The notes under the pieces are model-generated. The model did no database searches. It worked only from the letters and a program-made list of their open reading frames with translations, and was not told the origin of the DNA. From Tethya wilhelma (taxonomy: Eukaryota; Porifera; Demospongiae; Tethyida; Tethyidae), in NCBI GenBank assembly GCA_964030475.1, contig CAXIPT010000001.1, positions 11,747,823 to 11,811,822 of the forward strand: a stretch of 64,000 nucleotides of DNA, given 5' to 3'. Made by a program: the position numbers and the translations under genes. This document shows positions 9,861 through 20,612 of this stretch, one piece after another; position 1 is the first letter of the stretch, and every line of letters begins with the position of its first letter.

Positions 9861-10660
9861 TAAATTGAGAAAGTTTGTCACTAATTCTGCAGAATTACGC
9901 CGCATAATCGAGGAGGAGGAAGGAACCTCTAGTGATGTTGGTGACCCAAGTCATGCTAAAGAAGATCGATCTTATGCAAAGACAACGCTAGGTGCAAACA
10001 CCGTTAACATACCTGAGACGACAAAGGTACTTGGTTTGTGCTGGAATGTACCACTGGATGTGCTTCAATTTGATATTGGAGATGTTGTAGAGACGATGAA
10101 TAGGCTGGAGCCCACAAAGAGTAACCTTGTCAGTGTCACTGCCAAATTCTTTGATCCCCTTGGCGTAGTGTCTCCAGTCACTATACTCTTCAAGATGTAT
10201 TGCCAACAGCTCTGTGAGGATGGGATGACTCATTAATAGGTCAATTCCTGGAGAGATGGGATCAGTTACTTTGAATGTTGAGAGGATCAAAGGTCATCAG
10301 TATTCTCGCCACAAATCCTGCCCTTCGAGTACTCGCTTGATAGGATTCTGTAATGCCTCAGCCAAGGCATATGCCGCCATTATTTACCTCAGACTAGAAG
10401 ATGACACATCTGTCAGTGTTGATTTCTTGGCCGCAAAGACGAGTCACACCTGTGGGAAAGATCACAATTCCCAGGTTGGAATTACTATCTGCACTGTTGC
10501 TATCCAAGTTGCTTAACAGCATTCGAATCGCTCTACAATCAGAATTCTCATTGAGTGAGCCACCAGTCTGTTTCACTGACTCCAAGGCGTTACTCTATTG
10601 GATAAATTCATCACGAATAGAAACAATTCGTGGAAAATAGAGTCACATACAAAGCTTGGT
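9861..10660 (+). pseudogene. BEL/Pao element 1: RT connection and RNase H
   Basis: Includes a KVLGLCWN block at 10025-10048, KFFDPLGVVSPVTI at about 10144-10185, and RNase H-like IPRLELLSALLLSKL and CFTDSKALLYWI at about 10470-10605. These parallel 45.85-46.47 kb in copy 2. RNase H removes the RNA strand during reverse transcription. Frameshifts occur near 10235 and 10480. Confidence 0.75.
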
Positions 10661-11814
10661 CTCCCCTGACTGTTGGAGACACTGTCCTAGCTGGAAATGA
10701 GAACCCAGCTGACATTCCATCGAGAGGAATGAGTGCATCTTCGTTCTCAGCATCCTCCGTTTGGCTGAATGGCCCTGACTGGCTCCAATACAAGACTATA
10801 GCAGAGGAAACTGGCGATTCCTTGCCGACTGATGTTCCTGAAAGCTGCCAGCTGGAGATGAAACTGAAGTCTCTATTGAACCCTACCCTGATGGTCAGCA
10901 CTGTGGAATCAACATTTGGTATTAGTCAAGTCATGTGTATAGACAAGTACAGCTCTACTCGTCACTTGTTCAGGGTGACTGCACTCGTTCTGAGAGTTTT
11001 AAAGAGGTTTCGTGGTGGCCAATTACCTCCAACTATACACCCTGAGACTGATGAACTCCGACAAGCAGAGCTTTTGTGGATCAAAGACATGCAGGCTAGC
11101 CTGCCAAAGGATAAGAAATTTTCAGATTGGAGTCACAAACTCGACTTGTTCAAGGGTGAGGATGGAGTATGGAGATGTGGTGGCTGTATGTCAAATGCAT
11201 GTCTGGAACCTGGTGCTCGAAATCCGATACTACTGGATGGAACCCACTATTTAGCCACACTATTGATTCGTGAAGCACACAATCGTGTCCTTCACAATGG
11301 AATTCGTGAGACGCTTGCAGAGCTCAGATCATCATATTGGGTGATATGGGGGAGGCAGATAGTGAAGAAATTACTCCGTGATTGTATTATCTGTCGCAAG
11401 CATGAAGGAAATCCGTGTAAAGGAATCCCTCCACCGCCTCTCCCTAACCATCGGGTGAAGATATCACGACCATTTCAATCTATTGGTGTCGATTTTGCTG
11501 GACTGTTATATGTTAGAACTTCAGATGCCTCAAGAACAACCAAGACATGGATGATTTTGTACACTTGCTGCACTACGAGAGTGGTACATCTGGATCTGGT
11601 GCAAGGAATGTCTGCCGAGATTTTCCTGAGAAGCTTTAAGCGATTCACTGCCCAACGTGGAATGCCAACAAGGATTATATCAGACAATGCCAAGACTTTC
11701 AAGTCAGTGTCTGCATTGATTGCTAGCACTCTAGCTAACCCAGAAGTGAAGAGAATCCTTGGTGATGTCAGCATCGAGTGGCAGTTCAACTTGGAGAAAG
11801 CTCCTTGGCAATGA
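10630..11814 (+). pseudogene. BEL/Pao element 1: RNase H end and integrase
   Basis: This is the longest intact frame of the element, about 394 codons. It carries NPADIPSRG (end of RNase H), a zinc-binding H-x-H...C-x-x-C region (REAHNRVLHNG then CIICRKHEG), and the catalytic core starting GVDFAGLL with its first Asp and IISDNAKTF with the second. The frame ends in TGA at 11812-11814 just before the third catalytic residue. Confidence 0.85.
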
Positions 11815-12605
11815 GGTATCTTTGAACGAATAATTCGATCCGTAAAACGGTGTTTGAGAAAGTCCATTGGTAAGAATTGTCTTACCTTCGACGAGTTGCT
11901 GACTCTTGTCATTGAAGTGGAGGGAGTCTTGAACTCAAGACCTTTGACCTACGAGTATGCTGATGAAGTCACTGAACCGTTGACCCCTTCACATCTTATC
12001 GTTGGTTTCCGACTTCTTTCATTACCTGATGTCCCGATGTCAGAAGACAAAGATGATTACTATTGTCCTGAGAAGTTCACACATAGGGCAGATCACCTCA
12101 CGAAAACTCTTGAGAGGTTTTGGAGGCGATGGAAGCAAGAATACCTTTTGGACTTGAGAGAGTTTCAACGTACTCACAAGGGAGAAGAAACCACTTCTAC
12201 TCTTCAGATTGGAGAGGTTGTGACAGTGTACGATGAGAATCACCCTCGAGATTAGGCAAGATTGAAGAGCTCCTCTTCAGTTCAGATGGAGGAGTTAGAG
12301 GAGTCCTAATCAGAGTGATGTCAAAGGGAGGGCAGTCGTAGATAATGAGGAGACCCATTCAACACATTAATCCTCTAGAAATTCGCCCAATTACTCCCCC
12401 TCTACCACTGGACAAGTTGATTCAGTTAGGTCACGCTCCACAAGGAAGGCTGCTCTTCATGCGAGAGATCAAATTGTCAGAATGATGACTGATGAAGACT
12501 AACCATGTTGACTGAGACTATAATGTATGTTAAGTTTTGTTAAGTTTAACTCTAAGTGACTCTGGTAATAATTATTATATGCTGTTGTTGAACAGTACCC
12601 GTTCA
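11815..12605 (+). pseudogene. BEL/Pao element 1: integrase end and C-terminal domain
   Basis: GIFERIIRSVKRCL contains the third catalytic residue (Glu). It is followed by FDELLTLVIEVEGVLNSRPL, PSHLIVGFRL and FWRRWKQEYLLDLR, the C-terminal BEL/Pao domain that usually ends in an SH3-like fold (GEVVTVYDENHPRD here). A stop at 12253-12255 and a tail of frame changes end it. Confidence 0.8.
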
Positions 12606-12810
12606 ACAGGGGGAGTGTATTGGACTTGTGGTAACTCTTATTTAGTACATTATTGTAACGCTCCCTACCAGATTGATTTGTGCATTATATTATCTCGTGA
12701 ATGTCATGTGATATATTGAGTATGATGTGTGTGTGCTAGCAGCGTGTATCAACAGTACATGCAGTTCGCACAGATCTAGCTAAGAATCCAGAACACCATG
12801 TTACCAATTT
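12606..12810 (+). mobile_element. Probable polypurine tract and 3' LTR of BEL/Pao element 1
   Basis: A purine tract (ACAGGGGGAG near 12605-12614) is followed by TGTATTGGACTTGTGG at 12615, a usual TG start of an LTR. The end is set loosely at a CA near 12806. No 5' partner exists for comparison, so the LTR call rests on position after pol and the purine tract. Confidence 0.5.
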
Positions 12811-13052
12811 CAAGTGAAATGTTAAAAAAAGCTACATCAGAATACAATAAAGAATATTGAAAATAACATTTTAAAAACTATACTATATGTAATTGTTACA
12901 TGTGTACTTTGTAAAAATTGTATTAATAAAATAATGACATTATTGTAAAATTTATTGCATGTTCTTTGTTTGCAAATTTCAAATAAGGAGTCTAACTCAT
13001 TGTAGGTCAAATCTCATTCATATTTTAGGTTATTCTCACTCATTTTAGGTTT

Positions 13053-13235
13053 TTGAAGTTAACAGGTCTGGGGTCAACTGACAGCAGTGACCTTGATATT
13101 GATGATTGTTTGAACATTGAGTATGTGCCGAAAGATGGAAGACCAGGTTTTGAAGTGGAAACTCGATCTGATTGTTTTTGGTCACCTGTTGCACATAGAA
13201 CTAGATTAAAAGCTAAGAACCTCTCTTCATTATAA
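13053..13235 (+). CDS. Unrecognised 60-codon frame (also at 21936)
   Basis: Reads MKLTGLGSTDSSDLDIDDCL at its start after a TTTTAG acceptor-like site. It has acidic composition and no recognised domain. It might be an exon of a lost gene; it occurs twice only because the whole block is duplicated. Confidence 0.25.
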   Translation: MKLTGLGSTDSSDLDIDDCLNIEYVPKDGRPGFEVETRSDCFWSPVAHRTRLKAKNLSSL

Positions 13236-13324
13236 TTTTTATTTTCGATGTTTGTTTGCCCCCCCCCCCTCCCTTGTTGCACCTCTTGGTGGCGTGTTTG
13301 ATGAGATAATAATAATAATAACAA

Positions 13325-13610
13325 ATAAAAGAAAATATTGGAAATGTAATGAGACACAGGAATGGCTAAATCGTAAAAAGAAAGCAAACAAGATAGAATG
13401 GCTGTTAGAGTGTGTAAGGAATTCTTCCTGTATGGGCTGAATTTAACATTGAGTCTCTCATTTTGCCCTCAGGAAGAATTCCTTACACATTCTAACAGCC
13501 ATTCCATCTTGTTTGCATTCTTTTTACGATTTAGCCATTCCTGTGTCTCATTACATTTCCAATGTTTTTTTTACCTGTTTGTTCTCATTTTTCCATAATT
13601 CTACAAATCA
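13325..13610. repeat. Foldback MITE copy
   Basis: Two arms pair across a short spacer: TGGAAATGTAATGAGACACA...AACAAGATAGAATGGCTGTT on the left and AACAGCCATTCCATCTTGTT...TGTGTCTCATTACATTTCCA on the right. No coding capacity. Confidence 0.9.
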
Positions 13611-13665
13611 CTTGCTATAATGTTATGACAAGAATAAAAAAACATTAAAAATGTAATGAGATACA

Positions 13666-13666
13666 N
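13666..13666. other. Single-N join
   Basis: The unknown base cuts the left arm of a foldback MITE; the sequence after it is unrelated. The same arm is complete at 22541 onward in duplicated block A'. Confidence 0.8.
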
Positions 13667-13739
13667 GGAAAATAGCTAGCTGCAATGACGTAGATTACAA
13701 TGCAAGCGCTATCTCAAAATTCGCATATTACTACATCTG

Positions 13740-15640
13740 GTCGGTTTTCCAAAATTCGGTCACAATTATACAAGTATACATGTGAGCACTTAACATCAGG
13801 TATCCCTGAAAAAATGATGGCACAGACAAAGTTGTCTTTAAAACATGGAAAGAATGGGCTGACTATCGATTATCAAGTGAAGTTTGTGATAAAAGTGAAG
13901 AACTGCACGAACTTCTTCCTACATTCACTGAAATGGAAGATATAAATTTCTGGCTGAGTCGTTTTGTCATTGAGGCACAAAAGCAAGATGGGAGCGAGTA
14001 CCCACCAGATTCAATCTACCAAATCTGTACCGGTTTAGGACGAGCTTTGAAGTTTGCTGATAGAGCTGATATACAATTGTTCAATGAAACCTGTTTTTCT
14101 AACTTCACTACAACACTTGATTCACGAATGAAAGAACTGCAAGGAAGTATAAAGTATAGCGTCAAAAAGGCCGAGGTTATTACTGAAAATATAGAGGATT
14201 CACTATGGGATATCCTGAAGATTTGGGTGACTCAATCCCACAACAATTGCGTGATACTTTGATTTTATACAATGGGTTATATTTTGCTCTAAGAAGTGGA
14301 CAGGACCATAGGTGTCTGAGGCACAAGCCCTCACAACTTGAGCTTTGTGAACCCCCTAATGAACCAGCGTATTTAGTTTGTGAAGATATGTCTAAAACCA
14401 ACCAAGGTGCTCAGTGTAGTTAAGGATGCCTTAACTTTTAAAATGGGCAAATATACAGATATAATGGAATGTATTTTGATAAAAATATTACATATTTTTC
14501 CCAAAACACAATGGGTATTAATTAAATAGCTGTTGATGCACCACACTTTAAAGTTTTGGTGTCATGTGACCATTGGGGTTGGAACAGGAGCATGGCCGCA
14601 TTGTAATACCTTTAAGCAAAATTGAGGATCACTAGGACAGTGTCATATTTTGTAATAATATTGTATTTATAATTAAGATATTGAATCTGCCTGGAAATTT
14701 GGTCCCTGAAATATCATTTGGTAGATAGAGCAAAATATGGCCACTTCTAAATATTGGACACCTAATTATATATGCGTATTGCTTATATCTTACGAACGAA
14801 CGAAATTTCCAGGCAGATCTGATATCTTACAGTTAAGATGTATGTGTAAGCAAAAAATTAATGTTCTGCAATTAGTACTAGTGATCCTCATTTTCAAAAG
14901 TATGTATTTGGTAATATTGCCACGCCCACAAATATTATTTGACTTTCATTTTCATTAATTATGTCAAATACAATAATAATATGATGATCACCAAGTTTGG
15001 TCTACTAATACAAGAGTATAGTTAAGACACGAAAGGGTTTGTGTTTAATTATAGGTCCTTAACTTTCCTCAACTTTTGAGACATCCTTAACTACACTGAG
15101 TGGTCTTCATAATCGGAAGAAAGAAGGTAAAGGAGTAGTACAGTATGATAATACAAGTGAACCTAAGAAGTGTACTGTACAATTGTATAAGAAATACAAC
15201 TCTTTATGTCCTTCAAATTGACCAGATGGTGCTTTCTACTTATGTTCGAAAGATAAGCCAACTCGTAATGTGTGGTATACCTCGATTGCTGTTGGACATA
15301 ATACCTTAGCAAATACAGTCAAGCGTATGTGTAGTAAAAATGGAATTGAGGGCCATTTTACAAATCACTCACTAAGAGCCAGTGCTGCAACTTGATTGTT
15401 TGAGGCAGGAGTCGACGAACAGTTGATCATGCTGCGTACTGGTCATAGGTCTACAAGTGGTGTGAGGTCATACAAGAGAGTAGGAGAAAAGCTTTGCAGT
15501 GTTCTTCACAGGTTCTAAATGGAGTTAAGAAACAACAATCGCTGGTTAAAAAGCCTAAATTAGTTGAGAAACAGCAGTCACTTGTTGTAAAGCACAAAGT
15601 GGATGATACTGAGAATGAGTCAGAATCTCGTAACCCATGA
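13740..15640 (+). pseudogene. Crypton-like tyrosine recombinase 1 (split by a MITE)
   Basis: Segments in order: a WKEWADYRLSSE block near 13845; FWLSRFVIEAQKQDGSEYPP near 13951-14010; [12 protein letters not shown] near 14277-14310 (first catalytic Arg); then, after a MITE, KCTVQLYKKYNSLCP, TNHSLRASAAT (H-x-x-R), RTGHRS and GVRSYKR (catalytic Tyr), up to about 15490. This is the layout of Crypton-type recombinases and of the domesticated ZMYM/QRICH1/KCTD1 domain (DUF3504). Tyrosine recombinases move circular DNA without a DDE enzyme. Frame changes near 13825 and 14200, and stops near 15222 and 15394, make it inactive. The upstream limit is the single N at 13666. Confidence 0.8.
14410..15100. 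mobile_element. 691-bp MITE inside the Crypton-like gene
   Basis: Inverted ends CTCAGTGTAGTTAAGGATG and CATCCTTAACTACACTGAG. TG flanks both sides (14408-14409 and 15101-15102); discounting the element and one TG leaves the recombinase frame continuous. An inner inverted pair occurs near 14685-14705 and 14800-14820 (CTGCCTGGAAATTT and its complement). No coding content. Confidence 0.9.
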
Positions 15641-15866
15641 TTGTTATCAATGGTGGATCAAACTTTACCTTTAACTGGGACCAGTAAACATTTTTTTTGC
15701 TGATTTGTCTCACAGGAACTTGTAAACATTGTATAATATAATATTATATCACTGATTGTGTAATAATTGTGTTGCAATTGTCAGGCTTTGATTTGCTATA
15801 ATTGTAAGCAGTACTCTTTGTGGTTAGGTCTCTATCTCTTCAGTTAGTGACCTCATTAATATATAC

Positions 15867-15897
15867 ATGAGGTCTCTATCCCAGATAGAGACCTCAT
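15867..15897. other. Perfect 13-bp hairpin
   Basis: ATGAGGTCTCTAT - CCCAG - ATAGAGACCTCAT lies immediately before the first recognisable Helitron coding sequence. It may be the remains of another inverted repeat element; a related half-site occurs near 15823. Confidence 0.6.
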
Positions 15898-17142
15898 TAG
15901 CGATCAAACATCAAAGAGGCTGAAATTCATAAATTTTCTAAAGAATGTCAGAGGTTCCCCAGCATATTACCAGCGTACATTCTATGTAGCCTCGTACCCA
16001 GGCCACACCCTTTTTTTAGTGTTTCACGCTAAAAATCAGGAGGGCCTGGTATATGTAATCACGTGAGGTTGAACAGTAATTAGTGAGTGTGGGCGAAGCC
16101 ATTACATCACCTGTATTGCCTAAGAATAATGGTTTTTGCTCCCACACACAGTTGTACAACAGTAAATTGAGCCTTTATATACACGCTAGCGTACAGTCTA
16201 CTGAGTCAGGCTACGCCTGACTAGCACTTACAAGCGCTTCACTATTGTGAGCTAAATCTGTTTTTAGACTTATTTTACTACAGGTAGCAAACGGTCCAAG
16301 ATTCAGCTCCAACGGAATTCAAACAGTTTTATTTTTGCTTCTTTCTTGACTTACACAAATTCATTCATTGTTTTACAAAAAAGAAGTGAACTTTCGAGTC
16401 TTGTCACAAATTTTTTTTTCACTTCTACTTGAAGAGCAGCCATCTTGCCACGAGCTTGCCAGCAAAACTAAAATTATTTGCATGGGTGCAACATAGAACT
16501 TGTGCCTAGCGAATGCAACATGCCCACGTGCAATTAAATATGATGCTGATCTGACGTACTTCACGTTAGAACATGTACCAAGCCCTACCGACTTTTAGTG
16601 TGAAACACAAAAAAGAGGGAGTGGCCTGGGTACGAGGCTACATTCTGTGAGTTGCTAGCTATGCAGCTTGGTACCCCTACATGGTTCTTCACATTGTCAG
16701 CTGCTGATATGAAATGGCCTGACATGATGGTGTATCATACACTGATGAAGAAGTAGCAAAGCTTTTCTTTGATGAGAAATCCAATTGGTTGAAGCGTAAT
16801 CCTGTTACAGCTCCCAGGCACTTCCATTACAGACTGAATACATTCTTCCATGAGTCCACAACAAAGCCATTGGGTGAGATTGAAGATTATGGCGTTAGAA
16901 TTGAGTTCCAAACCGATGATGGTTCCCCTCATGCACACTGTGTGATATGGGTCAAAGATGCTCCTAAGTATGGAATTGAGGATAATGCTGATGTGTGTGA
17001 ATTTATTGATAAGTACATATCTTGTGCAATTCCAAAAGAGGATGATAAACTGAAAGAGTTAGTGTTGCTTCTCCAGAATCACAGGCATACCTCATATTGT
17101 AGAAGAAACAATTCATGTCGATTCAACTTCCCCCATCCTCCA
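15898..17142 (+). pseudogene. Helitron 1: N-terminal and Rep region
   Basis: FSKNVRGSPAYYQRTF (ending at 15986) and, after a MITE, LAMQLGTPTWFFTLSAADMKWPD (about 16652-16720) are the Helitron-like N-terminal domain. The frame then continues through SFDEKSNWLKRNPV with a shift, RHFHYRLNTFF and GSPHAHCVIWV at about 16920-16952, the HUH Rep motif (H-x-H) that nicks DNA for rolling-circle transposition. Stops and a 10-bp deletion near 17138 (relative to 19619-20350) break it. Confidence 0.85.
15987..16640. mobile_element. 654-bp hAT-type MITE in Helitron 1
   Basis: Ends TAGCCTCGTACCCAGGCCAC and GTGGCCTGGGTACGAGGCTA are inverted repeats. Flanks CATTCTATG and CATTCTGTG look like a 9-bp (or 8-bp plus one) target duplication with one mismatch. 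The ends match those of the MITE at 17770, so both belong to one family. Confidence 0.85.
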
Positions 17143-18720
17143 CACTAATTGCTGAGGCTAGTTCTGAAACACATGATACCGTGCCAGCTGCCAAAGTTCA
17201 TAAATTGATTATTGATGGTAATACTGATTTATCCTTTGATCAGTTATTAGAAAAGGCAGAAGTATCTGAAAGTAACTATATGAATGCATTGTCTGTGTCA
17301 GTAGTGAGATTGTGCTAAAATGTGAACCTAGTGAATGTTGTGTCAATAACTGCAATAGCGCTGTGATGGTAGCCTGGCAGGCAAACATGGACTTGCAATA
17401 CGTCATGAATGCCTATGCCTGTGTTATGTATGTAGCCTCATATATCATGAAATCCATGGGTGTGTTGTCAAGGCGGGTTGCTAGAACTGACAAAGTAAGA
17501 ATCCTATTGAATAAAGTAGTTTCTGCTTTTTTGACTCACAGAGAAGGAAGCTGTGTATAGAATACCATCTTTGCCTATGAAACAGTTGAGTAGGTCTGTT
17601 GTATTTGTAGACACTAACCAGAAAAATGAAAGGATAGCTGTGTTGAAAGACAAGAAAAGGCTCAAAGACTTGCCTGATGATGATACAAATGTGTTCCAAA
17701 AAAGCTTGATTGACAGATACACTCATAGACCTGCACGGTTGCAGTCAATGTGTCTAGCTGAGTTTGCTGTAGCCTTGTTCCCAGGCTCTCTCCCAGAATA
17801 TTACACGCTGAAAAATAGGAAGGGAGAAAGCCTGGTACGTGAAATCACGTGAATGACGTCGCTCGCAGAAAAATTAGTATGCTGTAGTAGAGAAACCATA
17901 CAAACTCTCTCTACTGTCTCTCTACGGGCAACGTCATTCACATGATTTCATGTACCAGGCTCTCTCCCTCCTTATTTTTGCGCGCGTGCGCGTGCATAAA
18001 TATTCACTGGGAGAGAGCCTGGGAACGAGGCTAGTTTGCTGCCAATTACACTACTGACAAGATAGTGACTGTGGTGATGTTTTGCCTCCCAGTGACAATG
18101 ATGCAGCATGGATCCTCGTCATGTATCATGCTAACTGATAATGTGGGCACTATGAAAAAACGTAACATTCGTTTCTGTAAGCACAATAAGGACAAAGAGC
18201 CTTCCAATTGGTTCAGAGCCAGACTCATGTTGTATTTACCATAGTATGATGAGCACTGTGACCAATTAGGTGTCTATTCTAGCTATGAAGAGCATTACCA
18301 GCATGTCCAAAGAACTGTGTTAGATAATGAGAGTAAATTCACCCAGGAAAACACTGATGAGATTGAGTTTGATGACAATCTAAACCCTGAACATGGCTGG
18401 AATCAGCTTGCCCCATCCAATGAAGAGAGTAGAGCTCAATCCCTAGCAGAAGGCAGTGAGACATTGATAGAAGTGTCTGAGCAAGACCTTAGAGACAATG
18501 CTGATATTACAGCCCCATCATCAACTAGATCTGGGTTGAGTGTAAGATTTGAAAGTGCTGCCAATAGCAATGAAATACCAGCAGACGAGTACATAATCCT
18601 TTTCTGTGGTTTGAATGAAAAACAGAAAGAAATTGTAACTTTTCATCGTAACTGGTGTAAGGAAGCAGTTATTGCCCTCAAGCAAAACAAGCCTATTGGA
18701 GTGGTCCTGGAGGTGTTGGT
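17143..18720 (+). pseudogene. Helitron 1: central region
   Basis: Open blocks between Rep and helicase: DTVPAAKVHKLIIDGNTDLS, VASYIMKSMGVLSRRVARTD, then after a MITE KKRNIRFCKHNKDKEPSNWF and a long frame at 18317-18733 ending in NEKQKEIVTFHRNW, which normally precedes the helicase P-loop. Several frame changes are present. Confidence 0.8.
17770..18033. mobile_element. 264-bp hAT-type MITE with exact 8-bp duplication
   Basis: Ends TAGCCTTGTTCCCAGGCTCT and AGAGCCTGGGAACGAGGCTA are inverted. The 8-bp GTTTGCTG lies on both sides (17762-17769 and 18034-18041). An 8-bp duplication is the hAT signature. The interior contains a second inverted pair around a GCGCGCGTGCGCG tract. Confidence 0.95.
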
Positions 18721-19137
18721 AAATCACATGTGATCACTTTGATACACTAAAGCTCCTTAAACTGTCAAACACGATTGAACCAGATGATGTGATTGTATTG
18801 CTAACTGCACCAACTGGTGTTGCTGCCTTTAATATCAATGGCATGACCCTTCACTCAGCCTTTCTCCTAGGCTGTAGCAAGCACAGTGGATTTCAGCCTC
18901 TAAGTCATGACAGACTGAATACATTGCGTAGCAAACTGTCCCGCTAGTGATCATTGATGAAGTGAGTATGGTTGGCTCAAACATATTGTTAGAGGTCCAA
19001 AAACATTTGCAACAAATCAAAGGTGTATCCCCTGATGTAACATTTGGTGGTGTTAGCATTCTTGCTATTGGTGACTTGTATCATCTTCACCCTGTTGGTC
19101 AATCACAATTGTTCAGTACAGTTGTTGATTCTTATAT
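18700..19137 (+). pseudogene. Helitron 1: Pif1-like helicase, N-terminal motifs
   Basis: A frameshift from the preceding frame gives GPGGVGKSHVI (Walker A) near 18700-18735. Then LLTAPTGVAAFNI (motif Ia), LVIIDEVSMVGSNIL (Walker B, about 18948-18992) and FGGVSILAIGDLYHLHPVG (motif III) follow. The helicase drives strand displacement in rolling-circle transposition. The sequence is cut at about 19137 by the 5' end of a DIRS-like element, so motifs IV-VI are missing. Confidence 0.85.
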
Positions 19138-19617
19138 AAGTTTTAACGAAGTTAAAACGGGTTAACATTTGAGGGGGCGCGCGCGCAGCAGAGTTGGCGG
19201 GACGAGGTGGAGCTGGATTGGTCAGAGGCAGAAGCGCACAGGCTATACTTTAGGGTAGGAGCCGGCTTCAGAGTCATTCTGCTTATACGACGCAACAGCA
19301 GTACATCTAGAAAGATTCTGCAGCTTTCGTTTGCTCCGAGTGTAAAAAAGCAAAGTCTGAACAATGTCCGTCGAGAATCCATCGGCTGCCACGAGTGCTA
19401 CCGTCCAAGCCTCCGAGCTCCCCAACCCGCTACCGGATACCTTGGTGCAAGCAATCACCACGAGAGTGGCGGAACAACTTGCTACCGCCCAATCCTCTAC
19501 GAGTGAGTTGATTGTTACCGTACTATATTTGTGGGTTTCTCCGCTCCTTGTGAGCGTGATCTAAGTTACCGTAGAGGTTTCTCATGCATGCTGTTCATGG
19601 GCATTGGCCGGTTGCTA
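19138..19617 (+). mobile_element. DIRS-like element 2: 5' end and gag exon 1
   Basis: The sequence mirrors the reverse complement of 33,480-33,968. It starts with AGTTTTAACGAAGTTAAAAC, itself a small palindrome, then GGGTTAACATTTGAGGGGGC. An ATG at 19364 opens the same gag exon 1 (start MSVENPSAAT; end about 19502 at a GTGAGT donor). The copy stops at the single N at 19618. It sits against the Helitron helicase frame. Confidence 0.8.
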
Positions 19618-19618
19618 N

Positions 19619-20350
19619 AGGATGATAAACTGAAAGAGTTAGTGTTGCTTCTCCAGAATCACAGGCATACCTCATATTGTAGAAGAAACAATTCATGTCG
19701 ATTCAACTTCCCCCATCCACCTAGCTACTCCACACTAATTGCTGAGGCTAGTTCTGAAACACATGATACCGTGCCAGCTGCCAAAGTTCATAAATTGATT
19801 ATTGATGGTAATACTGATTTATCCTTTGATCAGTTATTAGAAAAGGCAGAAGTATCTGAAAGTAACTATATGAATGCATTGTCTGTGTCAGTAGTGTGAT
19901 TGTGCTAAAATGTGAACCTAGTGAATGTTGTGTCAATAACTGCAATAGCGCTGTGATGGTAGCCTGGCAGGCAAACATGGACTTGCAATACGTCATGAAT
20001 GCATATGCCTGTGTTATGTATGTAGCCTCCTATATCATGAAATCTGATAGAGCCATGGGTGTGTTGTCAAGGCGGGTTGCTAGAACTGACAAACTAAGAA
20101 TCCTATTGAATAAAGTAGTTTCTGCTTTTTTGACTCACAGAGAAGGAAGCTGTGTATAGAATACCATCTTTGCCTATGAAACAGTTGAGTAGGTCTGTTG
20201 TATTTGTAGACACTAACCAGAAAAATGAAAGGATAGCTGTGTTGAAAGACAAGAAAAGGCTCAAAGACTTGCCTGATGATGATACAAATGTGTTCCAAAA
20301 AAGCTTGATTGACAGATACACTCATAGACCTGCACGGTTGCAGTCAATGT
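19619..20350 (+). pseudogene. Helitron fragment, second copy (duplicated block B)
   Basis: Repeats 17039-17751 with a 10-bp and a 9-bp addition and a few substitutions. The 10-bp addition keeps the frame that is broken in the first copy. It starts exactly at the single N (19618) and ends where a Gypsy LTR begins (20351). Two separate loci, or two haplotypes brought together in assembly, are both possible. Confidence 0.85.
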
Positions 20351-20502
20351 TGTTGTGTCTCACACTACTACAACTTGCGTTCAACAATTTTTGATGCTAT
20401 AAAATCTGGCCAGTACAATTGTATATTCGGTATATAAAGTATAAATGACAGGAAATAGTGTTTTACCACAACAAGAATAAATTACAACACAAGTACATTA
20501 CA
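20351..20502 (-). mobile_element. Ty3/Gypsy element 2: 3' LTR
   Basis: Begins TGTTGTGTCTCACACTACTA and ends GTACATTACA on the plus strand. On the minus strand a purine tract (AAGAGGGAAGGAA, 20503-20515) immediately precedes it, as expected for a polypurine tract. It lies within the Helitron fragment. No second LTR is seen because the element is cut at 21497. Confidence 0.65.
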
Positions 20503-20612
20503 TTCCTTCCCTCTTAGCACACAACTAATTACAACCTAACAAGAAAACTCCTACAATTTGTACATACATTAATAGTCCAAGTCCAGAGTTCCAAAGGTGA
20601 AATAGATACTTA

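Larger units (their letters stand above)
12614..13665. repeat. Duplicated block A, first copy
   Basis: About 1.05 kb nearly identical to 21498-22547, with a one-base difference in a C-run (11 C versus 10 C) as the obvious change. The first copy stops at the single N at 13666 and the second copy starts after the single N at 21497. Confidence 0.9.
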
